From positions 270,651 to 334,650 of the forward strand of contig CAVYHD010000040.1 in NCBI GenBank assembly GCA_963768075.1: a DNA stretch of 64,000 bases, in the 5' to 3' direction. The notes beneath the pieces were generated by a model that had not been told where the DNA came from, did not search any database, and worked only from the letters and a program-made list of their open reading frames with translations. The translations under genes and the position numbers were made by a program. The stretch is from QHXW01 sp963768075. GTDB lineage: Bacteria; Acidobacteriota; Terriglobia; Bryobacterales; Bryobacteraceae. Positions 35,284 to 44,796 of this stretch are shown piece after piece. Numbering within the stretch: the first letter of the stretch is position 1; each line of letters begins with the position of its first letter.

Positions 35284-35317
35284 GGAGTCACTGACTCCGA
35301 CTTTCCCCGGCACGCGC

Positions 35318-37327
35318 CTACTTCGGATTCTCGTCGGCGTATTTTTGGCTGATCTTCGTTGGCTGGGCCAGCGCAGCAAGGCGATCTAAATCGAAATCCT
35401 TGTATAGATCGAGGCAAAAAAGATCGGGCGCCGCTTCATACGTAACCGGTGCATCCAACAGGTGGCTCAAACTCCGCATTCCGTCGAAAATCACGACTTG
35501 GGAAAATAATGTGGGATCGAGGGCCGACGCCGTAAGCGCTGCCACCTGGTTACGGATGCCGGTGCTTTCGAGACGAATCTGTGAGGCTCCTGAGATATCC
35601 CGCAGCCAATGGGCTATCCCGACCAGTTGGGCCGCTTCCATGCCGATAGGGCGCTCGCCAACCGACGCAAGCATCTGTGTATACTCTGGTACCGTGTCGT
35701 TCCCTGGTCTCGGGGGCGAGCCTGGTTTCTCAGGTGAGGCGTCCCCAGTAAATAGCAGGTCCAATGCGAGAACCTGCTCATCTCGATTCACGCGGTCTGA
35801 TACCTCTGCTGCTGCCCACGTTCGGCCTTTGTCGTGAAGCACGATTGTGGCCGGGGCGTTGCCAGGTGTCATGGTGCCTTTCACTATGATGCCGTTGGCG
35901 GAAAGATCATTGCTGAGTTGAAACTGGTAAGAATGCGTCTCGACACCCTTGTTTTTGGTGCTGGCCACCGCCCAGGCGTGCTTCACGGTGACGGGTTTAT
36001 AGCGCACCAGGGCCGTCAGTCTTGAGCGCTCGGCTGTCTCGGCGCCCATCGGCTGCCGTTGGATTTTCTGTGCACGCTCTCTCGCCAAGCCTAAAATCGT
36101 CAGGTTGTTCTTCGGAAGTCCGACGACCAACTGGTCGTAACTCATAATCTCGGCGCCGGCGGGAGTCTCGCGGCCTGTCCCCGGAAGACCGAAATAGCGG
36201 TTGAAGAACTGGTACGACTGCTGGCGGTTATCCAGTTGATAATTGTGCGTTCCAGGATCGGTATTCTCATGCCAGGAAAAGACATCCTCCTTCCCGAATA
36301 GCTTAAAGAACGGCTGCACCTGGTCAAAGATATATGGTTTCACGATGGGACCCCGAAACACAGTGTCCTCGGCGTTATAGATGAGTAGCGTCGGACGCGG
36401 CGCCCGCATGGCCGTCAGATGCGTGTAGTCCACGCCATCGCGGAAATCTGTCGGGTTCTCCTCGATATCATTTCCCATGTAGTCCGGTTGCTCAATGCTC
36501 GTTGTGAGGGAGCAATAACCAGCCACAGGGGCTGCGAGTAGCACCCTCTCATCCAGGGAGCTCAAGACTATGGTTTGCCAACCTCCACCCGACAATCCGG
36601 TAACACCGATGCGGCTGCGGTCTACGTTCGGGTGCTCATAAAGGTAGTCCAGGCCCCGCCGCATCGCCAGGTAGAACAGTCCCACTCCGTTGAGGCCCGC
36701 GAGATCGAGATGCGCCGCGTAGCCGTGGTCGTTTGCTGGATCGCTGAGCTCGCCGAAGTCGAGCCACTCCAGATTTAGCGCCAGCATCCCCTGTTTGGCA
36801 TAATTGATGCACCGCTTCTGCTTGTATTCGATGGCCTTTCCCAGTGGACCAATATGTCCGTTCAGGTTCAAGATAGCTGGGACCTTGCCACTGACATTGT
36901 CAGGCTCGTACAGCAGTGCTGCTGACTGAAAGCCGGGTACGATCTCATATCTACACTTGCGTATGCGGTACCCCTTTCCCGTTTCTATGGTTTGCGGGCA
37001 TTCGAACCTCGGTGGTGCGTTGACCCAATCTGCGGGCCACCCGTGGAACACAACGTCTGTTAGGAGGTGCTCGCGGATCTGCTTCGCTTTCGCGGTCCAC
37101 TCCTGAGCCGATGCCGGAATAGACAGCTGAGGAACATGTTTCATTAAGTACTGACGCAACTGGAAGACGGTCACCTCAGCGTCCTGGAGTTGTCGACCCA
37201 AAATGGGCTTCAGCTGCTCTGGTTCGCTTTGGGCGTGCACGAAATTTGCCGTCAATAAAACAGCGATGACCAGTGCGACCCTGCCAAACTCCGCGTATTT
37301 TTTCTTCAGTCGAACGTCTTTTGGCAT
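35318..37327 (-). CDS. Secreted alpha/beta hydrolase (acetyl-xylan-esterase-like), 669 residues
   Basis: ATG 37327 is preferred because AAGGA lies a few bases upstream; GTG 37330 directly precedes it. A signal peptide follows (VALVIAVLLTANFVHAQS). The hydrolase part spans about 100-390: nucleophile motif GVTGLSGGGWQT, then an acid in LLIYNAEDTVFRGP and a His in DPGTHNYQ. The C-terminal ~270 residues form a second, less conserved domain. A protein of the same design lies at 39971-41770. Such large two-domain esterases are abundant in Solibacter and Planctomycetes and are thought to act on acetylated or methylated plant glycans. Confidence 0.72.
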   Translation of the reverse strand: MPKDVRLKKKYAEFGRVALVIAVLLTANFVHAQSEPEQLKPILGRQLQDAEVTVFQLRQYLMKHVPQLSIPASAQEWTAKAKQIREHLLTDVVFHGWPADWVNAPPRFECPQTIETGKGYRIRKCRYEIVPGFQSAALLYEPDNVSGKVPAILNLNGHIGPLGKAIEYKQKRCINYAKQGMLALNLEWLDFGELSDPANDHGYAAHLDLAGLNGVGLFYLAMRRGLDYLYEHPNVDRSRIGVTGLSGGGWQTIVLSSLDERVLLAAPVAGYCSLTTSIEQPDYMGNDIEENPTDFRDGVDYTHLTAMRAPRPTLLIYNAEDTVFRGPIVKPYIFDQVQPFFKLFGKEDVFSWHENTDPGTHNYQLDNRQQSYQFFNRYFGLPGTGRETPAGAEIMSYDQLVVGLPKNNLTILGLARERAQKIQRQPMGAETAERSRLTALVRYKPVTVKHAWAVASTKNKGVETHSYQFQLSNDLSANGIIVKGTMTPGNAPATIVLHDKGRTWAAAEVSDRVNRDEQVLALDLLFTGDASPEKPGSPPRPGNDTVPEYTQMLASVGERPIGMEAAQLVGIAHWLRDISGASQIRLESTGIRNQVAALTASALDPTLFSQVVIFDGMRSLSHLLDAPVTYEAAPDLFCLDLYKDFDLDRLAALAQPTKISQKYADENPK

Positions 37328-37418
37328 CACTGGTCCTTTGTCGTCTTATTGTCCTAACTCATGGCGGGCGTTACAAGTTGACGAAGCGCCCTGAGGCTTG
37401 TAATCCTCGCCTCGGGAG

Positions 37419-38837
37419 TCAGCCGTTGAGCGGAGGTCTGCGCTTATGCCAATCTGTCGCTGTTTGGTAGGCGTGGCTGATTCGGAACAGGGTCGCCTCG
37501 TCGAAAGGCCTGGCGCAGAACTGGATGCCAAGAGGGAGAGATGGCGGGCCGGCGGTGAAACCGCAGGGCAACACGATAGCGGGAATCCCGGTCACGTTGG
37601 CGATGTTAAACGAGTCGGGGCGCGGCGCTGACGGTGGATCCCGAGGTGCGTCGGTGTCGATGATTTCCTCGTCCAACTTCGGGGCGGCATTGCCGGCCGG
37701 AAGCATCAGGATGTCGCAGGTCTCGAAGACCCGCCGCATTTCCTCCATCAAAACGGTGCGAAGGCGCAGGGCCTTGATATAGTCAACAGCGGAATTGAAT
37801 GTAGCGACTTCGAGGCGTTCACGAACCAGCGGCTCGAGGAGTTCCGCGTTCTCTTTAAGATCTTTTTCATGGTAGGCCGCGGCCTCGGAATTAAGAATGA
37901 CCGTGGATGCGGCGCCGCAGAGAGCAGCGTTATGCACTAGCACATCCACCAGAACAACCCCCATGTCTTTCAGTAGTGAGATGGCGCGGCGGAGAGCAGC
38001 GTCCGTCTCGGCGTGGACGTGCTCGAAGAAGTATTCGTTGGGGATCCCGAGGCGCAAACCTTTGATATTTCCGGTCAGCGTTCTGTTGTAATCCGGAACC
38101 AGCGCGGCGGCCGCGCTGCGATCTCGAGGGTCCGCCCCAGCCATGACATGGAGCATGAGCGCCGTGTCAGCGGCCGTTCTGGCCATCGGCCCAACGTGGT
38201 CGAGTGTCCAACTGAGCGTCGTGACTCCGAAAACACTGACGCGCCCATAAGTCGGCTTCAGACCCACGATGCCGCAACTTTTGGCGGGACCGCGAATGGA
38301 GCCTCCGCTGTCGCTTCCAATTGCCAAGGGAACCATGCCGGCGGCAAGCGCCGCGCCTGAACCGCTCGAAGAACCTGAGGGAGAATAACGGAGATCCCAG
38401 GGGTTGCGGGCGGGCCCAACTAATCCGTTCTGCCCGCTGCCCATCGCGAACTCGAGGAGATTGAGCTTGCCGATGAGGATCGCGCCTGCCTGGTTGAGCC
38501 GCGCAGTGACCGTGGATTCGTGGTCCGGGATCCAGTTAGCGTTCACCTTCGAGCCGTTGGTAGTGCGTATGCCTTTGGTGGCGATCAGGTCCTTGGGCGC
38601 ATAGGGCACTCCGTGGAGCGGGCCGCGATAACGGCCGGCGGCGATCTCTTGTTCTGCCTTGCGGGCCTGGTCGAGTGCCTGCTCGCCCGTAACCGTGATA
38701 AAGGCATTCACCTTCGGGTTGACGGCTTCGATTCGATCCAGGTGGGCGCGTACCACCTCCACCGGTGAGACCTTGCGCGCCTGCAGCAGGGGCGCCAGTT
38801 CGCCGGCGGACTTGAAGAGGAGTTCAGACGCAGGCAT
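37419..38837 (-). CDS. Amidase-signature-family amidohydrolase
   Basis: 472 residues, normal length. The Ser-cisSer-Lys triad is complete: Lys in PYAPKDLIATKG, cis-Ser in GSSSGSGAALAAG and nucleophile Ser in GSDSGGSIRGPA. There is no GatB or GatC gene nearby, and no signal peptide, so it is probably a catabolic amidase (or urea/allophanate-type relative) rather than the GatA subunit. A short ORF ends 18 nt upstream and is probably co-transcribed. Confidence 0.85.
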   Translation of the reverse strand: MPASELLFKSAGELAPLLQARKVSPVEVVRAHLDRIEAVNPKVNAFITVTGEQALDQARKAEQEIAAGRYRGPLHGVPYAPKDLIATKGIRTTNGSKVNANWIPDHESTVTARLNQAGAILIGKLNLLEFAMGSGQNGLVGPARNPWDLRYSPSGSSSGSGAALAAGMVPLAIGSDSGGSIRGPAKSCGIVGLKPTYGRVSVFGVTTLSWTLDHVGPMARTAADTALMLHVMAGADPRDRSAAAALVPDYNRTLTGNIKGLRLGIPNEYFFEHVHAETDAALRRAISLLKDMGVVLVDVLVHNAALCGAASTVILNSEAAAYHEKDLKENAELLEPLVRERLEVATFNSAVDYIKALRLRTVLMEEMRRVFETCDILMLPAGNAAPKLDEEIIDTDAPRDPPSAPRPDSFNIANVTGIPAIVLPCGFTAGPPSLPLGIQFCARPFDEATLFRISHAYQTATDWHKRRPPLNG

Positions 38838-38855
38838 GGTTCAGAGCCGCGGGGG

Positions 38856-39005
38856 TCACTTGTCCAGGATTCCCTGGGTCGGCGCGACGGTGGCGCCGAT
38901 CTCAAAGTCACGAAGCGCCCGCCACTCAACTTGGAGGTGTTCGAGGACTGGCTTGACGACCCGCAGGCGATCGTCGCTAAAATTAGTTCCATGAAGCGCG
39001 GACAC
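38856..39005 (-). CDS. Small ORF upstream of the amidase, unknown function
   Basis: 49 residues from GTG 39005, or fewer from an internal start. It ends with VKPVLEHLQVEWRALRDFE and GATVAPTQGILDK, a protein-like sequence. It precedes the amidase by 18 nt on the same strand, the position of small DUF4089-like partners of amidases in other genomes, but the sequence does not clearly match that family. It could also be the end of a larger broken gene. Confidence 0.35.
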   Translation of the reverse strand: MSALHGTNFSDDRLRVVKPVLEHLQVEWRALRDFEIGATVAPTQGILDK

Positions 39006-39194
39006 ATCGCGAAGAACATCAAGCGTAAGTGCGGGCTCTGCCCCCCGGCTGACGCCCCGCACCCACCGGTGATCGCCAGATACTGGAATAGCCGTCTTCT
39101 GCTAACGGTCATCCGATACCTCTCTTTTGTGGCCCGTGTTACCTTCGGAATTACAGAGTGCGGTTTACGACGTGTAACTTCGCGCCGCAAGGCG

Positions 39195-39419
39195 TTATAT
39201 CGCCGGCTTAGTCACTATCTCGTACTTCACGAGCCCGCGGCGGACCTCCTCCATCGCAATTACCGTCGATTTCATCGAAGAACTCGGTAGGGTGGACCGC
39301 GAGCCGCCCTGCAGTTGCCGCGCGCGCTTGGCAGCGACGACAATGAATCGATAAGTGCTCTGGTCCGGATCGTCCGGAATGGTGCAGTGCATGTTATTTC
39401 GCGGACTAAGTTCAGCCAT
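39195..39419 (-). CDS. rpoZ: RNA polymerase omega subunit
   Basis: 74 residues. The core YRFIVVAAKRARQLQGGSR and VIAMEEVRRGLVKYEI is the omega signature, the subunit that helps assemble beta-prime into RNA polymerase. A GAGAGGT ribosome site lies 5 nt before ATG 39419. The usual neighbours (gmk, spoT, dfp) are absent; it stands alone between unknown short ORFs, so it could be a second copy. Confidence 0.85.
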   Translation of the reverse strand: MAELSPRNNMHCTIPDDPDQSTYRFIVVAAKRARQLQGGSRSTLPSSSMKSTVIAMEEVRRGLVKYEIVTKPAI

Positions 39420-39606
39420 TAGTACCTCTCAACCCATTATAGGTGCAATGTGGCCGGGTGGATCTTTTAATCCCGGTGTAACAGACGCGCCCGGCGCGCA
39501 CGATGGTGGCCAAACGTTGATCTGATTGAGGCACGCTGCCGGCAGAATCAGCGTGAGCGGAGTAAACAATAAAACCGTATCCTCCGTGACGAGATGAACC
39601 AGAACG

Positions 39607-39828
39607 TTAGCGCGAGCGCAGCGGCTGGATTGCATTGCGGATTTTCTTTTGCCACTTGCGCTCGTCGAAATCTTCTCTCGTTATCACTATCGACTGCCCA
39701 CTGAGTTTAAGCGTGTGGCCTTTAGTTTCAAAATCGTAGGCGCAATGCGGATTCCTACCCGACGAACTCGCGAAGCGCTCTATTTCGTCGCATTCGCCAT
39801 TCCGATTTGCTTTATCCATGCCGTCCAT
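39607..39828 (-). CDS. Hypothetical short protein
   Basis: 73 residues from ATG 39828 (DGMDKANRNGECDEIERFA, then KLSGQSIVITREDFDERKW). The composition is protein-like, with charged and polar residues in a plausible pattern, but no family is recognised and no ribosome site is evident. A longer reading upstream enters the divergent hydrolase gene. Confidence 0.3.
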   Translation of the reverse strand: MDGMDKANRNGECDEIERFASSSGRNPHCAYDFETKGHTLKLSGQSIVITREDFDERKWQKKIRNAIQPLRSR

Positions 39829-39970
39829 GTAATCGTACCAGTTTCCGGGCACTTGGGGCTGATGAGGTAAACTACACGGAATCGATGCCGCTTGCGTAAA
39901 CAGGCGGGGAAGAAAGAACGGCGGCGTGAAGTCACCGCGGGCGAGCGCTGAGCCGGGGAAGACAAGGGAA

Positions 39971-41770
39971 ATGAATCTCAGATTACACAGTTGCGCCGCT
40001 CTGGCGGCGGTTTTGCTTGCAGGCGGTCTCGCCGCCCTTCGGGCGCAGGTTCCTACCGAGGACGCACGTAACACCTATGTGCCCAACACCGATACGCACT
40101 TCACTATGCCGGTGTACCGCACGCTGGCGGAATGGGAGACTCGCAAGGCGCACCTGAGAAAACAGATTCTCGCGGCCGCTGGTTTGTTGCCATTGCCAGC
40201 CAAGACGGAGATGCATCCTATGATCTTCGGGAGGCTGGTACGCGCGGGTTACAGCATTGAGAAGGTGTACCTGGAGTCGATTCCCGGATACTATTTGTGC
40301 GGCAATCTCTACCGTCCCGTTGGTAAGACCGGCAAGCGGCCGGGCGTGCTTCTCACGCAAGGTCATTGGGTGTACGGGCGGCTCGAGAACCGGGAAAATG
40401 CCTCTGCTCCCACGCTAGGAGCCAGTCTGGCGCTGCAAGGATTCGTGGCCTTCTCCTACGACATGACCGGGTACAACGACATGATCCAGACGCCGCACGC
40501 GTTTGGATCGCCACGCGAACAGTTGTGGTCCTTTGGACCCCTGGGGCTCCAGTTATGGAACTCGATTCGAGCTTTGGATTTTCTGGAATCTCTGGAGGAT
40601 GTGGACGCGACGAAGATCGCGATGACCGGGGCGTCGGGCGGGGGGTCACAGACTTTTCTGCTAACCGCGGTCGATGACCGGGTGCACTATTCCGCTCCGG
40701 TGAACATGGTCTCAGCCTACATGCAAGGCGGCGACTTCTGTGAGAATGCTCCAGGCCTGCGTTTCGACACATCCAACCCGGAGATCGCGGCCATGATGGC
40801 GCCGCGGCCGATGCTCCTGGTTTCCGCGACGGGAGATTGGACCACCCACGTGCCGGCGGAAGAGTTCCCCGCGATCCGCAAGATTTACGAGCTTTATGGA
40901 AAGGCCGATGCCATCGAGAACGTTCACATCGATGCGCCCCACAATTACAACGCGCAGAGCCGTGCCGCGGTTTACAAATTCTTCGGCCGCCAGGTACTGG
41001 GACGCGGCCCGCAGGAGGTTTTCGAAGAGCGGGAAATCGAAATGGAAAACTTGCAGGACATGCTGGTTTTCCAGGCGCGGTCCCTGCCACCTGGCGCTCT
41101 CAGCTACGATCAAGTCTTTGCCAAGTGGAAAGAGATCGGGGCTGGCTGGACGGCGGGCAGTGGAGATGCCGACAGCGTTCGCGAGACGCTGCGCCTTACG
41201 CTTGGCGCGGAATGGCCGGACGAAGTAAAAACCAAGATAGAAGGGCAGCAGATTCTACTGACTCGACCGGCGCGCAACGATCGCATTCCGGGTGTGTGGC
41301 TGCCAGGCGGCTCCGGGGCTGCATTAGTGGTGGATTCGCGCGGAGCAGAAGCCGCGAGAAAATCCGCTTCGGTTCAGGATCTGATCAAGGCCGGGCGGTC
41401 GGTGCTGCTGATCGATTGTTTTCAAACCGGTTCGGCGATAGCGCCCAGGGATCGCTCGCACAAGTTCTTTACGACCTTCAATCGAACCGATGACGCCAAC
41501 CGCGTGCAGGACATACTGACGGCGCTCGCATTCCTCTCATCCCGCACAAGCGGCAAGGTGGAGCTGTATGGCACAGGTGAGGCATCCATCTGGTGCCTGT
41601 TTGCGGCCGCCGTCGCTCCTGTCGATTTGGCGCTTCACGCCGACACCGGTTGGTTCCGCGGCTCTGAGGCCGATTACCTGCACAGCTTTTCCGTGCCGGG
41701 AATTGAACGTGCTGGTGGAGTGGGTGCGGCCCAATGGCTGGCCACTCAGAAGGCCCGGAAAGTGCAGTGA
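39971..41770 (+). CDS. Secreted alpha/beta hydrolase, paralogue-like to 35318-37327
   Basis: 599 residues from ATG 39971 (AAGGGA just upstream), followed by a signal peptide (HSCAALAAVLLAGGLAALRAQ). The catalytic domain shows GYYLCGNLYRP, the nucleophile motif AMTGASGGGSQT, the acid region LLVSATGDWTTHVP and a His in IDAPHNYNAQSR. The C-terminal ~230 residues form a second domain with no recognised motif. The layout matches the minus-strand gene at 35318-37327, so both probably descend from one esterase family of the acetyl-xylan-esterase type. The M28 peptidase gene follows after ~50 nt. Confidence 0.72.
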   Translation: MNLRLHSCAALAAVLLAGGLAALRAQVPTEDARNTYVPNTDTHFTMPVYRTLAEWETRKAHLRKQILAAAGLLPLPAKTEMHPMIFGRLVRAGYSIEKVYLESIPGYYLCGNLYRPVGKTGKRPGVLLTQGHWVYGRLENRENASAPTLGASLALQGFVAFSYDMTGYNDMIQTPHAFGSPREQLWSFGPLGLQLWNSIRALDFLESLEDVDATKIAMTGASGGGSQTFLLTAVDDRVHYSAPVNMVSAYMQGGDFCENAPGLRFDTSNPEIAAMMAPRPMLLVSATGDWTTHVPAEEFPAIRKIYELYGKADAIENVHIDAPHNYNAQSRAAVYKFFGRQVLGRGPQEVFEEREIEMENLQDMLVFQARSLPPGALSYDQVFAKWKEIGAGWTAGSGDADSVRETLRLTLGAEWPDEVKTKIEGQQILLTRPARNDRIPGVWLPGGSGAALVVDSRGAEAARKSASVQDLIKAGRSVLLIDCFQTGSAIAPRDRSHKFFTTFNRTDDANRVQDILTALAFLSSRTSGKVELYGTGEASIWCLFAAAVAPVDLALHADTGWFRGSEADYLHSFSVPGIERAGGVGAAQWLATQKARKVQ

Positions 41771-41820
41771 AGGTTTCGACGAGCGGAATTTCCGACTCAA
41801 GAATTCGGAGGCGACCGCAC

Positions 41821-43305
41821 GTGAAACCAATCCTATGGCTGCTGGTTTGCCTTGCGCTTACTCTTGACGGCCGCGGCGCTTTCGCGCAAAGCCCCGATGA
41901 GAATGCGCCTGGCCAACGCTGGTGGTCACACATTCAGTTTATTGCGGACGACCGGCTCGAAGGCCGCGCCACCGGCAGCCGCGGCTTCGAAAAAGCCGCC
42001 GACTACATGGCTGAGCAATTCCGCGCCGCAGGTCTGCAGCCCGCCGGCGTCGATGGTTACCGGCAGCCCATGGATTTTGACGTTGTCCGGATTGACGAGA
42101 CTCGCTGTTCTCTCGATCTGCTCCTCGATGGAAAAGTGCAACCGGTGAAACTCGGCGACGATGCCGTGCTCGGCGTGAATGCGCACGCGGCGGAGAATGT
42201 CGAAGCCGGCGCCGCGTTTGTCGGCTACGGGCTCACGGTCCCGGAACTGAACTACGACGATTTGGCAGGCCAGGACGTGAAGGGCAAAATCGTGGTCTTT
42301 GTTACGGGCGGTCCCGCCGACATGTCCGGCCCGATCAAAGCGCACTATCAATCGCGTGAGGAGCGCCGGAAGGCTCTTCTGAAGGCAGGCGTGATCGGCA
42401 CGATCACCTTACAGAATCCCAAGAGCGCCGAGGTCCCCTGGTCCCGGATTGCCGCGTCACGTTTCCAGCCGACAATGGAACTACGCGATCCTGGCCAGGG
42501 CGTCCCGCCTCCGCTCCAAGTGGGCATGCTGTTCAATCCCGCGTCGCGTCGGAATGACACGCTCAGAAGCGAAATCCGAGAACGTCGTGGGCGTTCTCCC
42601 CGGCAGCGATTCAGAACTCAAGAAAGAATATGTGGTGGTCAGCGCGCACCTGGATCATCTGGGAATCGGTGAGCCCGTCAACGGAGACCGCATCTACAAT
42701 GGTGCGATGGACGACGCATCCGGCGACGCCTCGCTAATCGAAATCGCCCGCGCGATGAAGGACTCAGGAACCCCGAAGCGTTCGATTCTGTTCCTTTCCG
42801 TCACGGGCGAAGAAAAGGGTGAGCTGGGCTCCCGGCATTTTGCGGCGCACCCCACCGTGTCCGGCCCCATTGTCGCCGACATCAATATGGATATGTACCT
42901 CCCGCTCTTCCCCCTGAAATACCTCGAAGTCCAGGGGCTGGGCGAATCCACGCTGGGCGACGACGTGCGCGCCGTTGCCGGACAAGCGGGTATACAGGTG
43001 CAAGCCGATAAGGAACCGGACCACAATCGCTTCATCCGCAGCGATCAGTACAGCTTCATCAAAAAGGGGTTCCGGCGCTGGCATTCAAGTTCGGCTACAT
43101 TCCCGGCACGCCGGAAGAGAAAATCTTTAGGGCCTGGTATACAGAACGCTACCACGCGCCTTCGGATGACCTGAGCCAGCCAGTCGACCTCGCGGCCGCC
43201 GTGCAATTCAACACCATCCTCGAAAAATTGGCGTTGCGTGTTGCCGACGCCGATCGCCGCCCGGAGTGGAAACCCGACAGCTTCTTCCGCCGGTTCGTCC
43301 AGTAG
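41821..43305 (+). pseudogene. Secreted M28-family zinc peptidase with PA domain; frameshift and probable internal deletion
   Basis: GTG 41821 opens a signal peptide (KPILWLLVCLALTLDGRGAFAQ). The protease-associated insert reads VGYGLTVPELNYDDLAGQD and GKIVVFVTGG. The zinc site is complete in the second frame: His in SAHLDHLG, Asp in NGAMDDASG, Glu pair in VTGEEKG, Asp in DINMDM, and His in ERYHAPSDD after a second break. The break near 43070 is cured by one extra G in a run of four. The first, near 42540 (LFNPAS to RSEAKSENVVGV), also seems to lack some 40-60 residues found in relatives. It would be a di-zinc aminopeptidase-like enzyme of the periplasm. Confidence 0.72.
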
Positions 43306-43423
43306 CAGCGTTGGGACCGGCGCCATGGCTGCGCGTTAGTTTCCGCGCATCGCGCCTGATTCCAGTTCTTTGTAATGCCCGCCTCCGTGTCCGTGAGTGA
43401 TTTTACAGGGCACAATAGAATAG

Positions 43424-44077
43424 ATGCCGGAAGAAAAGGTTCGACACCCCGAGCCGCGATGGCCGGCCGCGCTTGCGCTGCTATCCATTGGCGGCCTTTA
43501 CTACGCGCTGCCGTCGGCGCTGACGGTCGGCCCAGACTGGCTGGTGCTGGTGCTCGTCGCGGTGCTGGGGATTCCGGCGATGATCTCTCATCGTCAGGGC
43601 ATGTGGCGCTTGAGCCAATTCTTGGGCTATACAGCGAGCGCCGTTGTGACACTGTCCGTCGCCATTTCCCTGGTGTTGCTGATCTGGCGCCTTCCCGGGC
43701 ATAAGGAGACACCGGCGCAGCTGTTGCGAGCGGCAGGCGCCCTTTGGGTTTGCAATCTTTTGGTTTTCGCGTGCTGGTATTGGCGCCTGGACGCGGGTGG
43801 TCCGCATCAGCGCGCTTTGCGCCGGAGCCACACGGATGGCGCATTCTTATTTCCGCAGATGGTGTTGGATCCCGATCTTCGCAGTCAAATGGGCGAGGAT
43901 CAGTGGCGGCCCGGCTTCGTCGACTACCTGTTTCTCGCTTTCAACACCAGCACGGCGTTTTCGCCCACCGATGTTCCGGTGCTTTCGCGCTGGGCCAAAA
44001 TCCTGATGATGCTGCAAGCGAGCATATCGCTCGCGACGATTGCGATCCTCGCAGCCCGGGCGGTGAATATACTGTAG
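43424..44077 (+). CDS. DUF1345 membrane protein
   Basis: 217 residues with five to six hydrophobic segments (ALALLSIGGLYYALPSAL, WLVLVLVAVLGIPAMI, VVTLSVAISLVLLIW, LWVCNLLVFACWYW and a C-terminal ISLATIAILAARAVNIL). The segment FNTSTAFSPTDVPVLSRWAK is the hallmark of DUF1345 and resembles the pore loop of two-helix K+ channels, so an ion-channel-like role is sometimes suggested; no function is established. Located in the inner membrane. No clear ribosome site; CACAAT 7 nt before ATG might be a -10 box. Confidence 0.8.
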   Translation: MPEEKVRHPEPRWPAALALLSIGGLYYALPSALTVGPDWLVLVLVAVLGIPAMISHRQGMWRLSQFLGYTASAVVTLSVAISLVLLIWRLPGHKETPAQLLRAAGALWVCNLLVFACWYWRLDAGGPHQRALRRSHTDGAFLFPQMVLDPDLRSQMGEDQWRPGFVDYLFLAFNTSTAFSPTDVPVLSRWAKILMMLQASISLATIAILAARAVNIL

Positions 44078-44190
44078 GACCGGACGGATAAACGACTGAA
44101 ATGGATTCCTCGCGAGACAAACTGGCGTATCCTGGGGCGCGCACAGCGCCGACAGAGGGCTAAAGCCGCGCCGGAAGACTGGAGTACCCG

Positions 44191-44586
44191 ATGGCCAAGA
44201 GCGACATCAAGTCCGTGGACGAGTACATTGGCGCGCAACCCGAGACCGTGCAGCGTATGCTCGGGCGCGTGCGAAGCGCCATCCGCGAGGCCGTGCCCGG
44301 AGCCGAGGAAGTGATCTCATACAAGATCCCCACGTACAAACTGCACCGCCGCCCCGTGCTCTATTTCGCCGGGTGGAAACAGCACTACTCGCTCTACCCG
44401 GCCACCGAGCGCGTCTTGGCGGCATTCGAGGACGAGTTGGCACCCTACGAGGTCAACAAGGGCACAATCCGGTTCCCGCTCTCCCAGCCCGTGCCGGTGA
44501 AGTTGATCGGACGCATCGCGAAGTTTCGCGCGAAGGAAGTCGCTGAGCGCGAAAAGGCGAAGACGGCGGCGCCGAAGAAGCGCTAG
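44191..44586 (+). CDS. DUF1801 (YdhG-like) protein
   Basis: 131 residues. The DUF1801 pattern is clear: SVDEYIGAQPETVQRMLGRVR, PGAEEVISYKIPTYKLH, YFAGWKQHYSLYP and KGTIRFPLSQPVP, with a Lys/Ala-rich tail. Relatives include frataxin-like iron chaperone Fra and YdhG; function is not settled. A GGAGT ribosome site precedes ATG 44191. Cytosolic, single gene. Confidence 0.85.
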   Translation: MAKSDIKSVDEYIGAQPETVQRMLGRVRSAIREAVPGAEEVISYKIPTYKLHRRPVLYFAGWKQHYSLYPATERVLAAFEDELAPYEVNKGTIRFPLSQPVPVKLIGRIAKFRAKEVAEREKAKTAAPKKR

Positions 44587-44796
44587 GCCCGGCTAATGCG
44601 CCAGCGCAGCTGTGCCCTGGGAATTTGAGCCTCACGTAACTTAATAAATACAGAGTTGTGAGCAGTTTTGCACAGATTACCGCCGGCAAGCGGGCTAGTA
44701 TGCAGACTGGAGCAAAACGCCGTGCATTGCTGCCCGACCATATTTTTCCCGGCTGCGGTTTTGGCTGTCTCCGTCCAGTGATTACCAGGAGTACAA

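Noticed and set aside
43416..43421. TAGAAT before the DUF1345 gene as a leaderless -10
   Set aside because: Only 2 nt separate it from ATG, which would place the transcript start inside the gene.
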